DNA from: Liolophura sinensis
Lineage: Eukaryota > Mollusca > Polyplacophora > Chitonida > Chitonidae
Reading direction: 5' to 3'
DNA length: 64,000 bases
NCBI RefSeq assembly: GCF_032854445.1
Contig: NC_088295.1
Span: 74,676,028-74,740,027, forward strand
How positions within the stretch are numbered: position 1 is the first letter of the stretch; each line of letters opens with the position of its first letter. The notes under the pieces were generated by a model. That model worked only from the letters and a program-made list of their open reading frames with translations. It did no database searches and was not told the origin of the DNA. The translations under genes were made by a program, and so were the position numbers. This document shows, piece by piece, positions 40,086 to 52,322 of this stretch.

Positions 40086-43000
40086 GCAGCTTAAGTCCCC
40101 TGACCAGAGTCAACATTTTCCATCATTGTGTGACATTCACTCATAGACTAACAGAATTCTGCTTAAGAAAAGTTATCAACAAAACAGCAGTCAGACATGG
40201 GATAAGCTGTCCATCTTCTTTGTATTAATACCACAATTCACCTTGCATATTGATCTTTTCTGCCACTTATGACTCGTTAAGAAAACTATTATACTTTTGC
40301 CTGGGACAGAAATATGAGTGGAAGGAAAACTACGCATCCAATAAAATTGCTTCAGTGATCTTATTGTGCTTACCATGGTACAGGGTTACCTACACTGTTA
40401 CTGCACTGTGTCAGAATGATCAGGTCTGTGTGATTATTACATTATTTCTGATTTTGTCAAGCTGCGATGGCTACATAACCTGTGAAATTGTATTCTGATT
40501 GATGTTCTATGACTTCAGAGATAGTAATGTGTATATGTTTATAAATACTAGATCTATTAAATATTACATACATCGCCAGTTGTGTGTTTGTTTTATTACT
40601 ACATTTACGTCGTTCTTGTTGAATAAAATAGCAGTTTCTGTTTGGTCTACCAGCGAAACTGAACCCTGGATAAATTTATGATCTTTACATGCTTGTTGGG
40701 AGTATGGATGTGCAGTTTATGACCAAATCACAAACTCTCTCAGTTCTCACAGCCCTGTTCATTACTTGGTACCTGTTTGCAGTTTCTTCACTTTATGGGT
40801 GGGGGAAACTGGAGCGTGCAGAGTGAACTGCTACCCTTTGTCAGATGTGTTCATGGGTGGGGGAAACTGGAGCGTGCAGAGTCCTGTGTCAGTTGTGTTC
40901 ATGGGTGGAAGGAACTGGAGCATGCCGGGTGAACTACTGTCCTCTGTCAGTTGTGTTCATGGGTGAATGGAACTGGAGCGTGCAGAGTGAACTACTGTCC
41001 TGTGTCAGTTGCATTGATGGGTGGAAGGAACTGGAGCATGCAGTGTGAACTACTGTCCTGTGTCAGTTGTGTTCATGGGTGGAAACTGGAGCATGCCGGG
41101 TGAACTACTGTCCTGTGTCAGTTGTGTTCATGGGTGAAGGGAACTGGAGCATGCAGAGTGAACTACTGTCCTGTGTCAGTTGCGTTGATGGGTGGAAGGA
41201 ACTGGAGCATGCAGAGTGAACTACTGTCCTGTGTCAGTTGTGTTCATGGGTGGAAGGAACTGGAGCGTGCAGGGTGAACTACTGTCCTGTGTCAGTTGCA
41301 TTGATGGGTGGAAGGAACTGGAGCGTGCAGAGTGAACTACTGTCCTGTGTCAGTTGGTTCATGGGTGAAGGGACTGGAGCATGCAGAGTGAACTACTGTC
41401 CTGTGTCAGTTGTGTTCATGGGTGAAAGGAACTGGAGCGTGCAGAGTGAACTACTATCCTGTGTCAGTTGTGTTCATGGGTGGAAGGAACTGGAGCGTGC
41501 AGAGTGAACTTCTGTCCTTTGTCAGTTGTGTTCATGGGTGGAAGGAACTGGAGCGTGCAGAGTGAACTACTGTCCTGTGTCAGTTGTGTTCATGAATGGA
41601 AACTGGAGCATGCCGGGTGAACTACTGTCCTGTGTCAGTTGTGTTCATGGGTGAAGGGAACTGGAGCGTGCAGAGTGAACTACTGTCCTGTGTCAGTTGT
41701 GTTCATGGGTGGAAGGAACTGGAGCGTGCAGAGTGAACTACTGTCCTGTGTCAGTTGTGTTCATGGGTGGAAGGAACTGGAGCATGCCGGGTGAACTACT
41801 GTCCTGTGTCAGTTGTGTTCATGGGTGAAGGGAACTGGAGCGTGCAGAGTGAACTACTGTCCTTTGTCAGTTGGGTTCATGGGTGAAGGGAACTGGAGCG
41901 TGCAGAGTGAACTACTGTCCTTTGTCAGTTGTGTTCATGGGCGGAAACTGGAGCGTGCAGAATGAACTACTGTCCTGTGTCAGTTGTGTTCATGGGTGGA
42001 AGGAACTGGAGCATGCAGAGTGAACTACTGTCCTGTGTCAGTTGTGTTCATGGGTGGAAGGAACTGGAGCATGCCGGGTGAACTACTGTCCTGTGTCAGT
42101 TGTGTTCATGGGTGGAAGGAACTGGAGCGTGCAGAGTGAACTACTTTCTTGTGTCAGTTGTGTTCATGAGTGGAAGGAACTGGAGCATGCAGAGTGAACT
42201 ACTGTCCTGTGTCAGCTGCGTTCATGGGTGAAGGGAACTGGAGTGTGCAGAGTGAACTACTGTCCTTTGTCAGCATTGTTCGTGTTTGCAGGAAATGGGT
42301 GTGAGGAATAAACTACTGTTGTTTGTCTGTTATATTCATGGATGGTCAAACTTCCTCATTCATCTCTTATGTACGAGAGCAACGGGATACTCAATTACAG
42401 GATTAGGAAACAGACATTTGTTTGGCTTTATTCACTAAAACTTCTGTGTTATATTACACCATTTTCTCCGGAAATATTGACCAGATGATACGCCTCTTTG
42501 TTCGGTACTCTTTAAAAGATTAAATAGGGGTTTCTTTCCTTTAAAACAGTTGATCAAAAAGTTGATCAAAATTACAGAGTGGGGGGCTGACATTATAACA
42601 TCATAAATCAGACTTGATAAGCCCATAAAGCACTAAAAAAGCATTTTGTCAAGGTTTCAAAAATAACTGAATCAGCAGAGCAAAATATGGATGGTGTCAT
42701 TCACCCAAAATGGACAGATGAAGGGAGTAATATCCCATGTCAATGTTTGCTAATTTTAAATCATGAAAGTATTGTAACAATATTAAAATATGAAGAAAAG
42801 CACAGATATGCAGAGAAATAAGCATGTCCCATGTTTCCTCCTTTGAACATTAGAAGACAATCAGTGAGCAACGACAGAGTAGTTGTTCAATCACAAGTGT
42901 TTCTTGATGCCACTGACAGACATTTTGGATCAGACAAAACCAGAAACAAGTCCTACAAATCTGTTACAAAACACCCTTTTAAAATCACCTACTGAGAATG

Positions 43001-43478
43001 CATGTCAATAATGGGCTGTTTCACCTGCCCTAAACAGTCAAGATTCCAGATATGAAATAACATATTTGTTTATCACATTATTTATCGGGGCCAGTTACCT
43101 CCCATCACTGTTACAAGCTCATATCTGTGTAACCACACAGTGTTTACCAGAACCTATAGTCCTCACAACCTCCCACTGAGGGAGGGGCAAATCTACAGGC
43201 CACAACACGGCCATCCTCGCACCACATGTGTCATGAGTTGTCATGTCTGTATAACCACACAGTGTCTATACCAGAACCTATAGTCCTCACAGGCTCCCAC
43301 TGAGGGAGGGGCAAATCTACAGGCCACAACACGCCTATCCTTGCACCACACGTGTCATGAGCTGTCATGTCTGTATAACCACACAGTGTCTATACCAGAA
43401 TCTATAGTCCTCACAGACTCCCACTGAGGGAGGGGCAAATCTACAGGCCACAACACGCCCATCCTCGCACCACACGTG
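40086..43478. other. Convergent 3' intergenic region between COPA and ATPSCKMT
   Basis: It contains the COPA 3' UTR with two AATAAA signals (40340-40345 and 40622-40627), the 58 bp minisatellite (40795-42277), a minus-strand AATAAA (plus 42426-42431) that is the first such signal I noticed after the ATPSCKMT stop, and three extra copies of the ATPSCKMT last exon (43122-43491). I see no gene here. Confidence 0.7.
40795..42277. repeat. Minisatellite, about 58 bp unit, roughly 25 copies
   Basis: The consensus runs GTTGTGTTCATGGGTGGAAG, GAACTGGAGCGTGCAGAGTG, then AACTACTGTCCTGTGTCA. Variants alternate GCGTGCAGAG with GCATGCCGGG, and some units are shortened by 2-4 bases. The short open frames across it are the repeat translated (for example VFMGGRNWS). 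Confidence 0.96.
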
Positions 43479-43590
43479 TCATGAGCTGTCATGTCTGTAT
43501 AACCACACAGTGTCTATACCAGAACCTATAGTCCTCACAGGCTCCCACCGAGGGAAGGGAAATCTACAGGCCACAACACACCCATCCTTA
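43122..43590 (-). repeat. 122-124 bp tandem array made from the ATPSCKMT last exon (about 3.8 copies)
   Basis: The word AACCACACAG recurs at 43131, 43253, 43377 and 43501. The rightmost copy is the true coding exon; the other three lie beyond its stop codon. All three extra copies share a 1-base insertion (GGGAGGGGCAAAT where the exon has GGGAAGGGAAAT), so none encodes the protein, and none includes the exon's splice acceptor. They should lie in the 3' UTR. Confidence 0.93.
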
Positions 43591-45656
43591 CACAACTCCT
43601 TCTCAAGTTTCTCTTCAAGGGGTGGCATCTGCGAACAGAAATTAGGATGTAAACCAAAACAGAATCCTGACGGACAACTCAATGTGAAATTATAATCAGT
43701 GATTGGATACTATGACAATAATAAGAGTGACAGTTCAGTGGTAACGGGTGCAATTCCTAATCACAGGTACACACGATGTGGGTTCAATCCTGAACAGGGA
43801 ATTTCTAGAGTGCCCAGCTTTCGTTATTAGCAAGATCTTGGTGAAGATAAACAGTTGTACAGTCTTACATTTGTTAAAAAAGAACTTATCTTCCATCAAT
43901 AGGCCATGTAAGTTTGCCCATCACTCAATGGAAAATATGTCAACAACATGTCAAAGGTCAGTGGTTTAACTATCAAATAAATAAATTACTATTAGCATGA
44001 AATAATATAAAATTTCACAATCCTGAGGTTGGTCTTTGTGCATCGCTAGCACAGTCATGCACATCTACCATGGTAACTATATCTTACCATGAATGTTACA
44101 CCAGACACATACTACCAATGCGTCATAAGACAGGTCTCTGGTGCAGAAAACAAAATGTTGTATAACCAGTTGGCCCTACTTACAACTGTTGAAATCATTC
44201 ACATTATTACAGGACAGGTGATCAGCTGACTCCAACACTCACCATTTTATCCACTCCAAAAATAACAATATTGTTGTACTTCTTCAAGTTAGTCTGCAAA
44301 GACAAGAAAATAACATTTTATCAGAGATTAGCATAATTCAAGTACTACTCTTTGAGTACACAAAATTATGCGAGCACACATATTTTTTTCTTAATTTCTC
44401 CCGACACGTACAGAAGTGTCTTTGCTCTGGGGGTTTCTGATTCTAGTTTAAAGGATGCCTAGTGAATCTAGCTGTTTGTTAGACATGTACAATCGATGGG
44501 ATTAAAACAAACCTTCCAAAGATCTTGTCTGAAAAACTTTGCATTCTGACTCAGTCCAAATCTCCAAGCACTGAACTTGGAATAGAAAACCAACCATGGA
44601 TTTAGTTCTACGCCATATGCTTGGAACCCAGCCTTAGCAGCCTCCAGCACCTGTGGACAACAACAGAAGCTAAGTTAACATCTTTTTGAGCTACTTACAC
44701 AGCATATGAATACATGAACATAGTACTGTTGCCTTTAATACCTTGTGTATTCACTAGACCGGGACTGCTGTGATATTAGTTTTGGCAAAATTTTGTTCCG
44801 CCATGGATGCCCCAGATCAATGTCGGAGCGCACTCCATTCGAAAACATGAGACAAAACTTATCAAACACTTATGTTCCTTATCTTTTTGTCTGAAGATTC
44901 ATCGTAACCACAACATCGATCTGTTATTTCAAAGTGAATGGCTGTACAGACAACCTTGACAGGTGAAAAAGGCAGGTAACTGCATCAGGTTTTTAAATGG
45001 AGCGCGCTCTGATGTTGGTTTGGGGCTATCCTTGGCGAACAAGATTTGGCCAATTCTAACATCTGATTATGTATTTACATACTTATCATTAATTCTGCCT
45101 TTATACTACACGTATCCATTTTTTATGACAAAGTCTATAAACGTCATCCCACATGTGCTGAGTATAGAAAATTATCTGAAAATCATCAATTGTATGCACT
45201 GGAAGTTCAGATGCCTGATGTCGCCAAGCGCAATTAAGGGGGATTACTCCTACCGGCAAACTACAGAAGATGTTGATGTTGGAAAACAAGCAAAAGATAA
45301 CATTATGCACACCGAAACTGTGGAGACTTCAATAATATTGTAAACTGACAACACCATAAATCTATTACAATTCTTCCGTCTCCACTGCCAATGTCAATCA
45401 GAGTTCCTGATCGGCCCTCAAGAACTGATAATACGTTTCGAACTTGGGCAGTTGTGGCCGGAACGAACGGCAAGCAGATCTTCCTCAATGCCGGTGTAAG
45501 AAATGGTGCTGTCGCGGCGTAGATCCCACCGAAAACGACTCCTGAAATCCCAAGAATTACTACTCCTCTCCGTGTCAGCTTCGCTGGTGTCTTCGTTTCA
45601 TCTGAAATGGTCTGTTGAAGAAAGTCATCATTGCTTCCTTTTGATACCCCGGCCAT
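43479..45656 (-). CDS. ATPSCKMT: FAM173-type protein-lysine methyltransferase (ATP synthase c-subunit lysine N-methyltransferase), complete, 208 residues
   Basis: In mammals this mitochondrial inner-membrane enzyme uses S-adenosylmethionine to trimethylate a lysine of the ATP synthase c subunit. Exons: 45369-45656, 44513-44650, 44243-44293 and 43479-43628, all with intact phase (627 bases with stop). Exon 1 has a hydrophobic segment ([19 protein letters not shown], about residues 32-50), then [15 protein letters not shown] and the SAM motif [11 protein letters not shown]. Exon 2 has [20 protein letters not shown]. Exon 3 has [11 protein letters not shown]. Exon 4 has [13 protein letters not shown] and [10 protein letters not shown] chose the ATG at 45656 because it opens the frame and gives a length near the human 233. 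Another ATG upstream (45712) opens an overlapping frame. The paralogue ANTKMT is the alternative identity; the N-terminus fits ATPSCKMT better. Confidence 0.93.
44769..45066. mobile_element. MITE-like element with inverted repeats of about 65 bp (ATPSCKMT intron 1)
   Basis: The left arm has TTTGGCAAAATTTTGTTCCG and later CGGAGCGCACTCCATT. The reverse-complemented right arm has TTGGCCAAATCTTGTTCGCC and CAGAGCGCGCTCCATT. Roughly three quarters of positions match over 65 bp. A related piece lies at 23591-23760. Confidence 0.7.
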
Positions 45657-47727
45657 GTGCACATTCTTACCACAGCTGGATCAAGGGGGACAACTTTGCT
45701 ATTACTTTCCATCATACCTAAAAACCCGTACCATATATTGTACTCCGCACAAAAAAAAAACCGGACCAAAGAAACACAACCAAACATTTCTGACCCCCAC
45801 AATGTAACACACGTGACTGTATATTATCATAAATTATCAAACTTTCAAATGTTAATAAATTTGAATGTGAAAGGCCCCTTTCCATCGTGACATTCATAGG
45901 CCAGCCTAGCTTTTCATTGCAAATAATGAGAAACGAATTCATTGCTTTGCTCTAAACAATGAACCTTTAACTTCATGTCTGGAAGATGGTTTGTAAAGCA
46001 GGAAGGGATAAACTCTATGCTAAATAATTTCACTCAAATTTGAGTGACAACAGAACATTGTAAATTAATTAGTATTGCTGAACATGAATTAAAACTTCAA
46101 AGAGTATAATGCCGTACCAGTACAGTTCTTTGGATGTAATTTTTGGGAATCCTCAAATTTGATCTTTTAGAATGTCTTCAATACTGGGTCACTTATATTA
46201 AGTCATTCTGAACCTTGGTTTGATTGGTGCTTTTTTACGTCTTACCAGTACCCGAAAACATTTCACTTATGCCTATACGACCACGGCCAGGATTATGGTG
46301 GAAACCAGCCTGGGGGAAGCCCACGACCATCTGCAGGCTGATGGCAGACCTTCCCACCTACAGCCACATTGGTGAGAGGCTCCTGGGTCATTGTGCTGAG
46401 CTGGTACACTAACCACCTGCACCACCCTCATGCTGAACTCAGTCCCCTGGGCTCAATCCCCTGGGTTCAACCTAATGCCAAACCAAATGAATGAATAAAT
46501 AAATGAGGCCATTCTGGTAGAGTGTAAAGCCTAAAAACCACCCAGACCGTTAATCAATCAGTCTTTGTTTCAAGATTTTTATTTAAAGGGCAATGGCTGG
46601 CAACAACACTGAGATTGCTGATTTAAGCCTCTATAACTTGCATGCTTGAATTCGCCTGTATCACCAAGACACTATTTCGGAATGTTCAGTGTTTGAAATG
46701 GACTACTATCCATATACATATGTGGGCTATTTGTTTTCAGATCCCCATTTCCCCGTCCCATTTAGAGAGGCTGCATAATAAAAATTACCTCACACAGAGG
46801 CTGATAGTTCAAATTAAATGCCTCAGTTAGGGCCATCCCATCTGAGAAGTAGCATTCTAAACTTTTTCTTTAACAGAGGAAAATAGTTCAAATTAAATGT
46901 CTCGATTTTTTAATCTCAGAAGTCTTATCCTTTTTCAGGCCTGATGATTCTCATAATCTTGTTCAAAATGGTACCTATCAGTAAAAAAGAAAAAAACATG
47001 AAGAAAGGGACTCATTTTGGATTTATATTTTAATATGCAATAAATTACTTCCTCCACATCACAAAGTAAGGGTTGAATCATGAATATATGTGTATGTAAT
47101 ATGTTACACATCAGGTGAAAAAGAATATCAGCACTGGATATTTTTAATAATCACATAACAATCTAGAAACTATACAACTAACTAACATATTTGTTCCTGG
47201 ATACAAATCAAAAACAGCAAAATTAACTACATTGTTCTCTGCAATAACCATATAGAAAACTTATTTCAACATTGCTTACCCTCAAAAGTATGAAAAATTA
47301 CAAAAATATAAAACAGTAAACAGGCTTAAGACTAACAAATGTATCAAACATACTTCTATGTTTACAGATCAAAAAACTATTCAAGATCATAAACCCTGCA
47401 TCCAACACAGAGTTCATGATAATGTAAAACCATGTAACAAATATACTTGAATATTATAATATAGTAAAGATGTCATCAACTTTATACCTTAAAATCACAT
47501 AAATTTGAGAAAACATGTAAAGTGCAATTATATTTTGCAAGTAAATTGCATTCAGCAAAGTATAAAAAAATATCCCATTGTAACGATATGACACCGATAT
47601 AATCCAACAAAATCTAGAATATAAGTTCATATGAAATTTAAGCGTTGAAAACAAATTGGTGACATAAAATTTACATCAGATAATGTTATTGCAATTCTTT
47701 TAACGCTTCATTTATTTTCATCATGAT
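45657..47727. other. Intergenic region between ATPSCKMT (5' end) and MOCOS (3' end)
   Basis: About 2.1 kb, presumably with the ATPSCKMT promoter near 45.7-46.0 kb and the MOCOS 3' UTR from 47727 downward. A minus-strand AATAAA lies only 11 bases past the MOCOS stop (plus 47711-47716). A SINE lies at 46219-46428. I see no exon. Confidence 0.65.
46219..46428 (-). mobile_element. SINE family A, diverged
   Basis: Read on plus: TTTGATTGGTGCTTTTTTAC, GGCCAGGATTATGGTGGAAA, CCCACGACCATCTGCAGGCT, then ATTGGTGAGAGGCTCCTGGG. Confidence 0.8.
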
Positions 47728-50700
47728 TTATAATATGTTGACCACATCTCCTACACACAATGTAGATGAACCGGACTTTTCTGTTTCCCAGCGTAAATAA
47801 ACACCAAATGGTATCTAGGAACAAAAAGAAATAACATACTGAACAATCAACTTAGTATTTTGATGTATTCAGATAAATTTCTTCAGCTAACCGCGATACA
47901 TCTGGACAAATTAAAAGTATTTATTTATTTGATTTGATTGGTGTTTTAGGCCGTACTCAAGAATATTTCACTTATAAAACGCCGGCCAGCATTATGAAGG
48001 GAGGACACTGGACAGAGCCTGAGGGAAACCTACGGCCATCTGCAGTTGCTGGCAGACCTTCCCACATAAGGCCGGAGAGGAAGCCAGCATGAGCTGGACT
48101 TGAACTCACAGCGACCGCACTGGAAGGCTCCTGGGTCATTGCAAAGAGCTGATGTTCTATTCCATTTATTTATTTCACTCTGTTTAACACGTGTTAAAAC
48201 ATCAACCATTTTATTAGGTTATTTTCCTAAACAAACAGCTCCATAATTTTGTGCATTTTTGACTGAGAATGGTTTTTATGGCAGAACTTGAGTGATAATA
48301 TATTCAATAATGTACTGGATTTTTCCCACAATTCAGAACGCATCTTCTTTTCTGTACATATGGATTTCAAATTGACCTTAACAGCTGACCTTTCCTCCCC
48401 TCCATGACCCGAGAGTTCTTAGAGGCTCGTTGTTCTTCTCTCCTGTCCTCTGATCCATGCTCACCATCTGACAACGACTACAACGTCCTTGACTCTGAAG
48501 GTCACAAACACAGTGATAGAAAAAATCAAAATAATGTGAAAGTTTTCAGCATTAATAATACACGTATCTGTGATTTGTTCGTAGCTTTAACATTTACATA
48601 TATTTCCATTTTTTTAGTCTCTTCTTTACATGTAAAATCTCTTCCTTTTCCACCCCTGTAAAGGTAATATTTATAAAAATTTCTCCACATGATGGTGTAT
48701 AAAGGTGTAATATCACTAAATACAACCTAAATTATTTTGATGTTGAAAACAGAATGAAATGACAAAAAATTGACCAGTACTTCGTACTTAAGACTATTTG
48801 ATTTGTGAAACAGCAACAAAGAATGACCAGAGAAGTATACAATATACTGGAAGTGGTTAAATAAAATATCGTACAGCACCACAGAGACAAGCTGAAACAA
48901 AACTGTACGCTCCTGTAGAGGTACCACAAAAAGTGGAATATAACGTAGAAGTGATAAAAACATTGTTCAATATCCGCAAAAAAGTTAAAAGTTTACCACA
49001 AAAGAGATTTCTCCAATCCTAATCAAGTTCCAAGATTCTTCCTCAAATGCCTCTTTACCCTTTATGACCAGGTTACCTCGGAAACGATCGATCAAGTTTT
49101 CTGTGTCTGAAAAGACAGTTTCAACAAAACGTTAAACATGCATGTTAATGACAAGAGTCAGCAGATGAAAAATATGAGTACAGACAACGACTATGGCATG
49201 ACTATACATCTTATCCTTTATAATGTGTACAGACAACGACTATGGCATGACTGTACATCTTATCCTTTATAATGTGTACAGACAACGACTATGGCATGAC
49301 TGTACATCTTATCTTTTATAATGTGTACAGACAACGACTATGGCATGACTGTACATCTTATCTTTTATAATGTGTACAGACAACGACTATGGCATGACTG
49401 TACATCTTATCCTTTATAATGTGTACAGACAACGACTATGGCATGACTGTACATCTTATCTTTAATAATGTGTACAGACAATGACTATGGCATGACTGTA
49501 CATCTTATCCTTTATAATGTGTACAGACAACGACTATGGCATGACTGTACATCTTATCCTTTATAATGTGTACAGACAACGACTATGGCATGACTATACA
49601 TCTTATCCTTTGTAATGCATTAAAACTATCTGATTGTTATGCTTAGTCAATGATTTAAAACAGCAATGTGAACTACCAAGCTCTTCAACTAATACATATC
49701 TATAGATAGAATATGAAATTTAAAGAGACTTTTACTCCACACCACAAAGAAAAGCTTTTAATTATTTGTTCTTTCTAGGAAGTTACATTTACACATTTGC
49801 ATCAAATTCACACAAAAGACTGATTACATCTTTTTTTTTTACACGTGACTAAGCAAATACATTGTATAAACACTCCAAAAAAGTCCTCACCCATGACTGG
49901 TTCATCGTGGAATTTCTCCTGGTTCTCCTGTAGTTTTTCCTGTAACCTAGCAACACTGGCCCTGTTGATCAGCAGGAACTGAGACTGGTTGGTCAAAGCC
50001 ATGGGAGCAGATGTCTGCTTCGTTGTCTTGTCTAAGAGTAGTAAACACCAACACACAATAGGATTCTTTAGAAACAGATCCCAACTTGCCATATAAATTA
50101 GCCACATTCATACAAGTCTGCTGAAATTTAGTTTACCACAAAAGAGATTTCTCCAATCCTAATCAAGTTCCAAGATTCTTCCTCAAATGCCTCTTTACCC
50201 TTTAAGCCATGGGAGCAGATGTCTGCTTCGTTGTCTTGTCTGAGAGCAGTAAATACCAACACACAATAGGATTCTTTAGAAACAGATCCCAACTTGCCAT
50301 ATAAATTAGCCACATTCATACAAGTCTGCTGAAATTTACACTGACTATCTGCTTCAAACTTAGTTTCAATTTCAAACTATCATTTGCATTATCTGCTTAG
50401 TTTGATTCTGCAGAACACAGCTTTATATTAGCATAGGCCATCACAACATGGTTATCTAAAATAAGACCTGTCCCAGGGATCACAAAGTGATCTTAGACCC
50501 TAGTCAAAACTTCAATCATTAAACTTCATCTGTTCCTTTCTGTCATTTTAGCAGAAATTTGTTCTGCAGCAACTTACCCAGAATTTACATTGTTAAGCAA
50601 ATTTTTGACCTTGTTACGTGAGAAATAACAATTTCAAAGTGATATGAAATTTTTGACTTAAGTCTAAGATTGTTGGTCAGGTCAAACCAACCAGAGTTAC

Positions 50701-52322
50701 AAACTCAAAATCCAAGATTTGACAGCCACTCTACCATCAAACTCCAACCAAATGTATTTCTCAAGGCATTTAAGCAAGAATGAATGTGATGAACAAAGAT
50801 GATCTAAATAAAAAAAAACCAATACACAGCCATTTTGAGGACGAGGGGAGCTAATCACTCACAGCTATCACATTTTCACATTTATTATCTCCCTTGACCC
50901 AATCTCTCCTCTGCCACACCCACCTGCATCCTTCAGTTTACTTTGCCTCTCATCATCACAAGCCTGCTGTATCAGTCTACATCCTGGTCTTCCAAGAGCT
51001 TTTGCTAGCCAATCGGATACCTCATCACCACAATCTGTACCACTAACCCTACAATGGAAAACAATCGCAACCTGTTTGAGTGAAATCTAATAAATGTGTT
51101 CCACAGGTGATAAAATCTGGTAACTTGACCCCCACATTACCTGGTGCTTGGCCGTACCTTAACACAATGAAAGACTCAAATATTGAGTAAAATTTTCAGC
51201 AGGTGAGGCTATGTTACATAAGATTGCACATTCAAGTAAAGCTGTAATTTTTAGTTGTGATGTCATCTGTATTTTGCTACATGACCCATTCTGCTCATGC
51301 CCATCTGATCAAATAAAAAACACCCAAAACTTCTGCCTGGTTTACTTTCAGATGGTGATGTCATTTGTATCTAGAGAAAACTGACCTCAGTATTCATGAA
51401 GCAGAAAATTCCCTAGTACACTTCCTGTCAATAGAAAGCTTGATCTAAACATGTAACTAAACTTTCTAGTCTCTCCTTCAGTTAACATGGCCATCAAGGG
51501 CCCTGAAATGTTACTTTCAAACTCTTCCACAGTGAATGCTGACAATGTGTAGATGTACATGTCGTTACCTGTCACCGCAGACTTTACTGGAGCAGGGTGG
51601 GGACTTGGACGCATCCCTAGGGGGCAGATCTATAGGCACTACATGGGGACTGACACCTGTAGATACATCACGGGGGACAATGAGAATGAGAAAGGAAATA
51701 ATAAACACCAATAAATACCATTACACATAAATACACATCGCTTGGGACAGGATCATATATAAAATGACAAATAGAAGACATCTCCTATAGTTATTTAACA
51801 TTTAATATAAGTTTCCTATATTGTACAAAGGTAATTTCTCAACCTTTTCACATAAGAAACAGCAACTTTCAGTGCAATTTATACACACTTTTAATTCAAG
51901 ATTTTGAAGACAATTGGTTGGATGGGCCAATTTCAGGGCTTCATAAAGAGTATAATTTATGAGTTTACACAGAATAATGCCTTCAGAATATGCCTGAGTA
52001 AACACCTTGCAATCACGCGAAAAAGTTGAAGTGTAAGACGAAGAGGAATATATCTTATCAATAACTGACCCTGAAACATTTCTGTGATCATTTAATGAAA
52101 AGTTTGTACCCAGAGTTCACTGGGTTACTGGGCCCTTAAAGAATCTCTGAAGAACAAACCTCGAAAGTTTAAAATAAGTTTTCTCTGTTTTAAGTCCAAC
52201 TGTGGCTGGAGCTGACATAACTTTGGCTCCCTCTTCTGACTCAGGGAAACCCCGCTGTCACTGATGATCATCCAGTTCCTGTCATACAGAAAACCCTTAG
52301 GACCAATTTGCCACTCTGTCAC
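47728..52322 (-). CDS. MOCOS: MOCOS C-terminal MOSC region
   Basis: Exons 52160-52322 to 47728-47814. Blocks: VTEWQIGPKGFLYDRNWMII, SQKREPKLCQLQPQLDL, VSDWLAKALGRPGCRLI, ALTNQSQFLLINRASVARLQ, DRFRGNLVIKGKEAFEEESW, RCSRCQMVSMDQRTGEKNNE and PFGVYLRW. The CSRCQM segment is the Cys motif of MOSC domains. It is thought to bind the cofactor, or to donate its sulfur to it. The final exon is short, ending GDVVNIL. Confidence 0.95.

Noticed and set aside
40766..41507. Plus-strand frames with repeated NWSVQSELLSCVS
   Set aside because: They are translation of the 58 bp minisatellite downstream of COPA.
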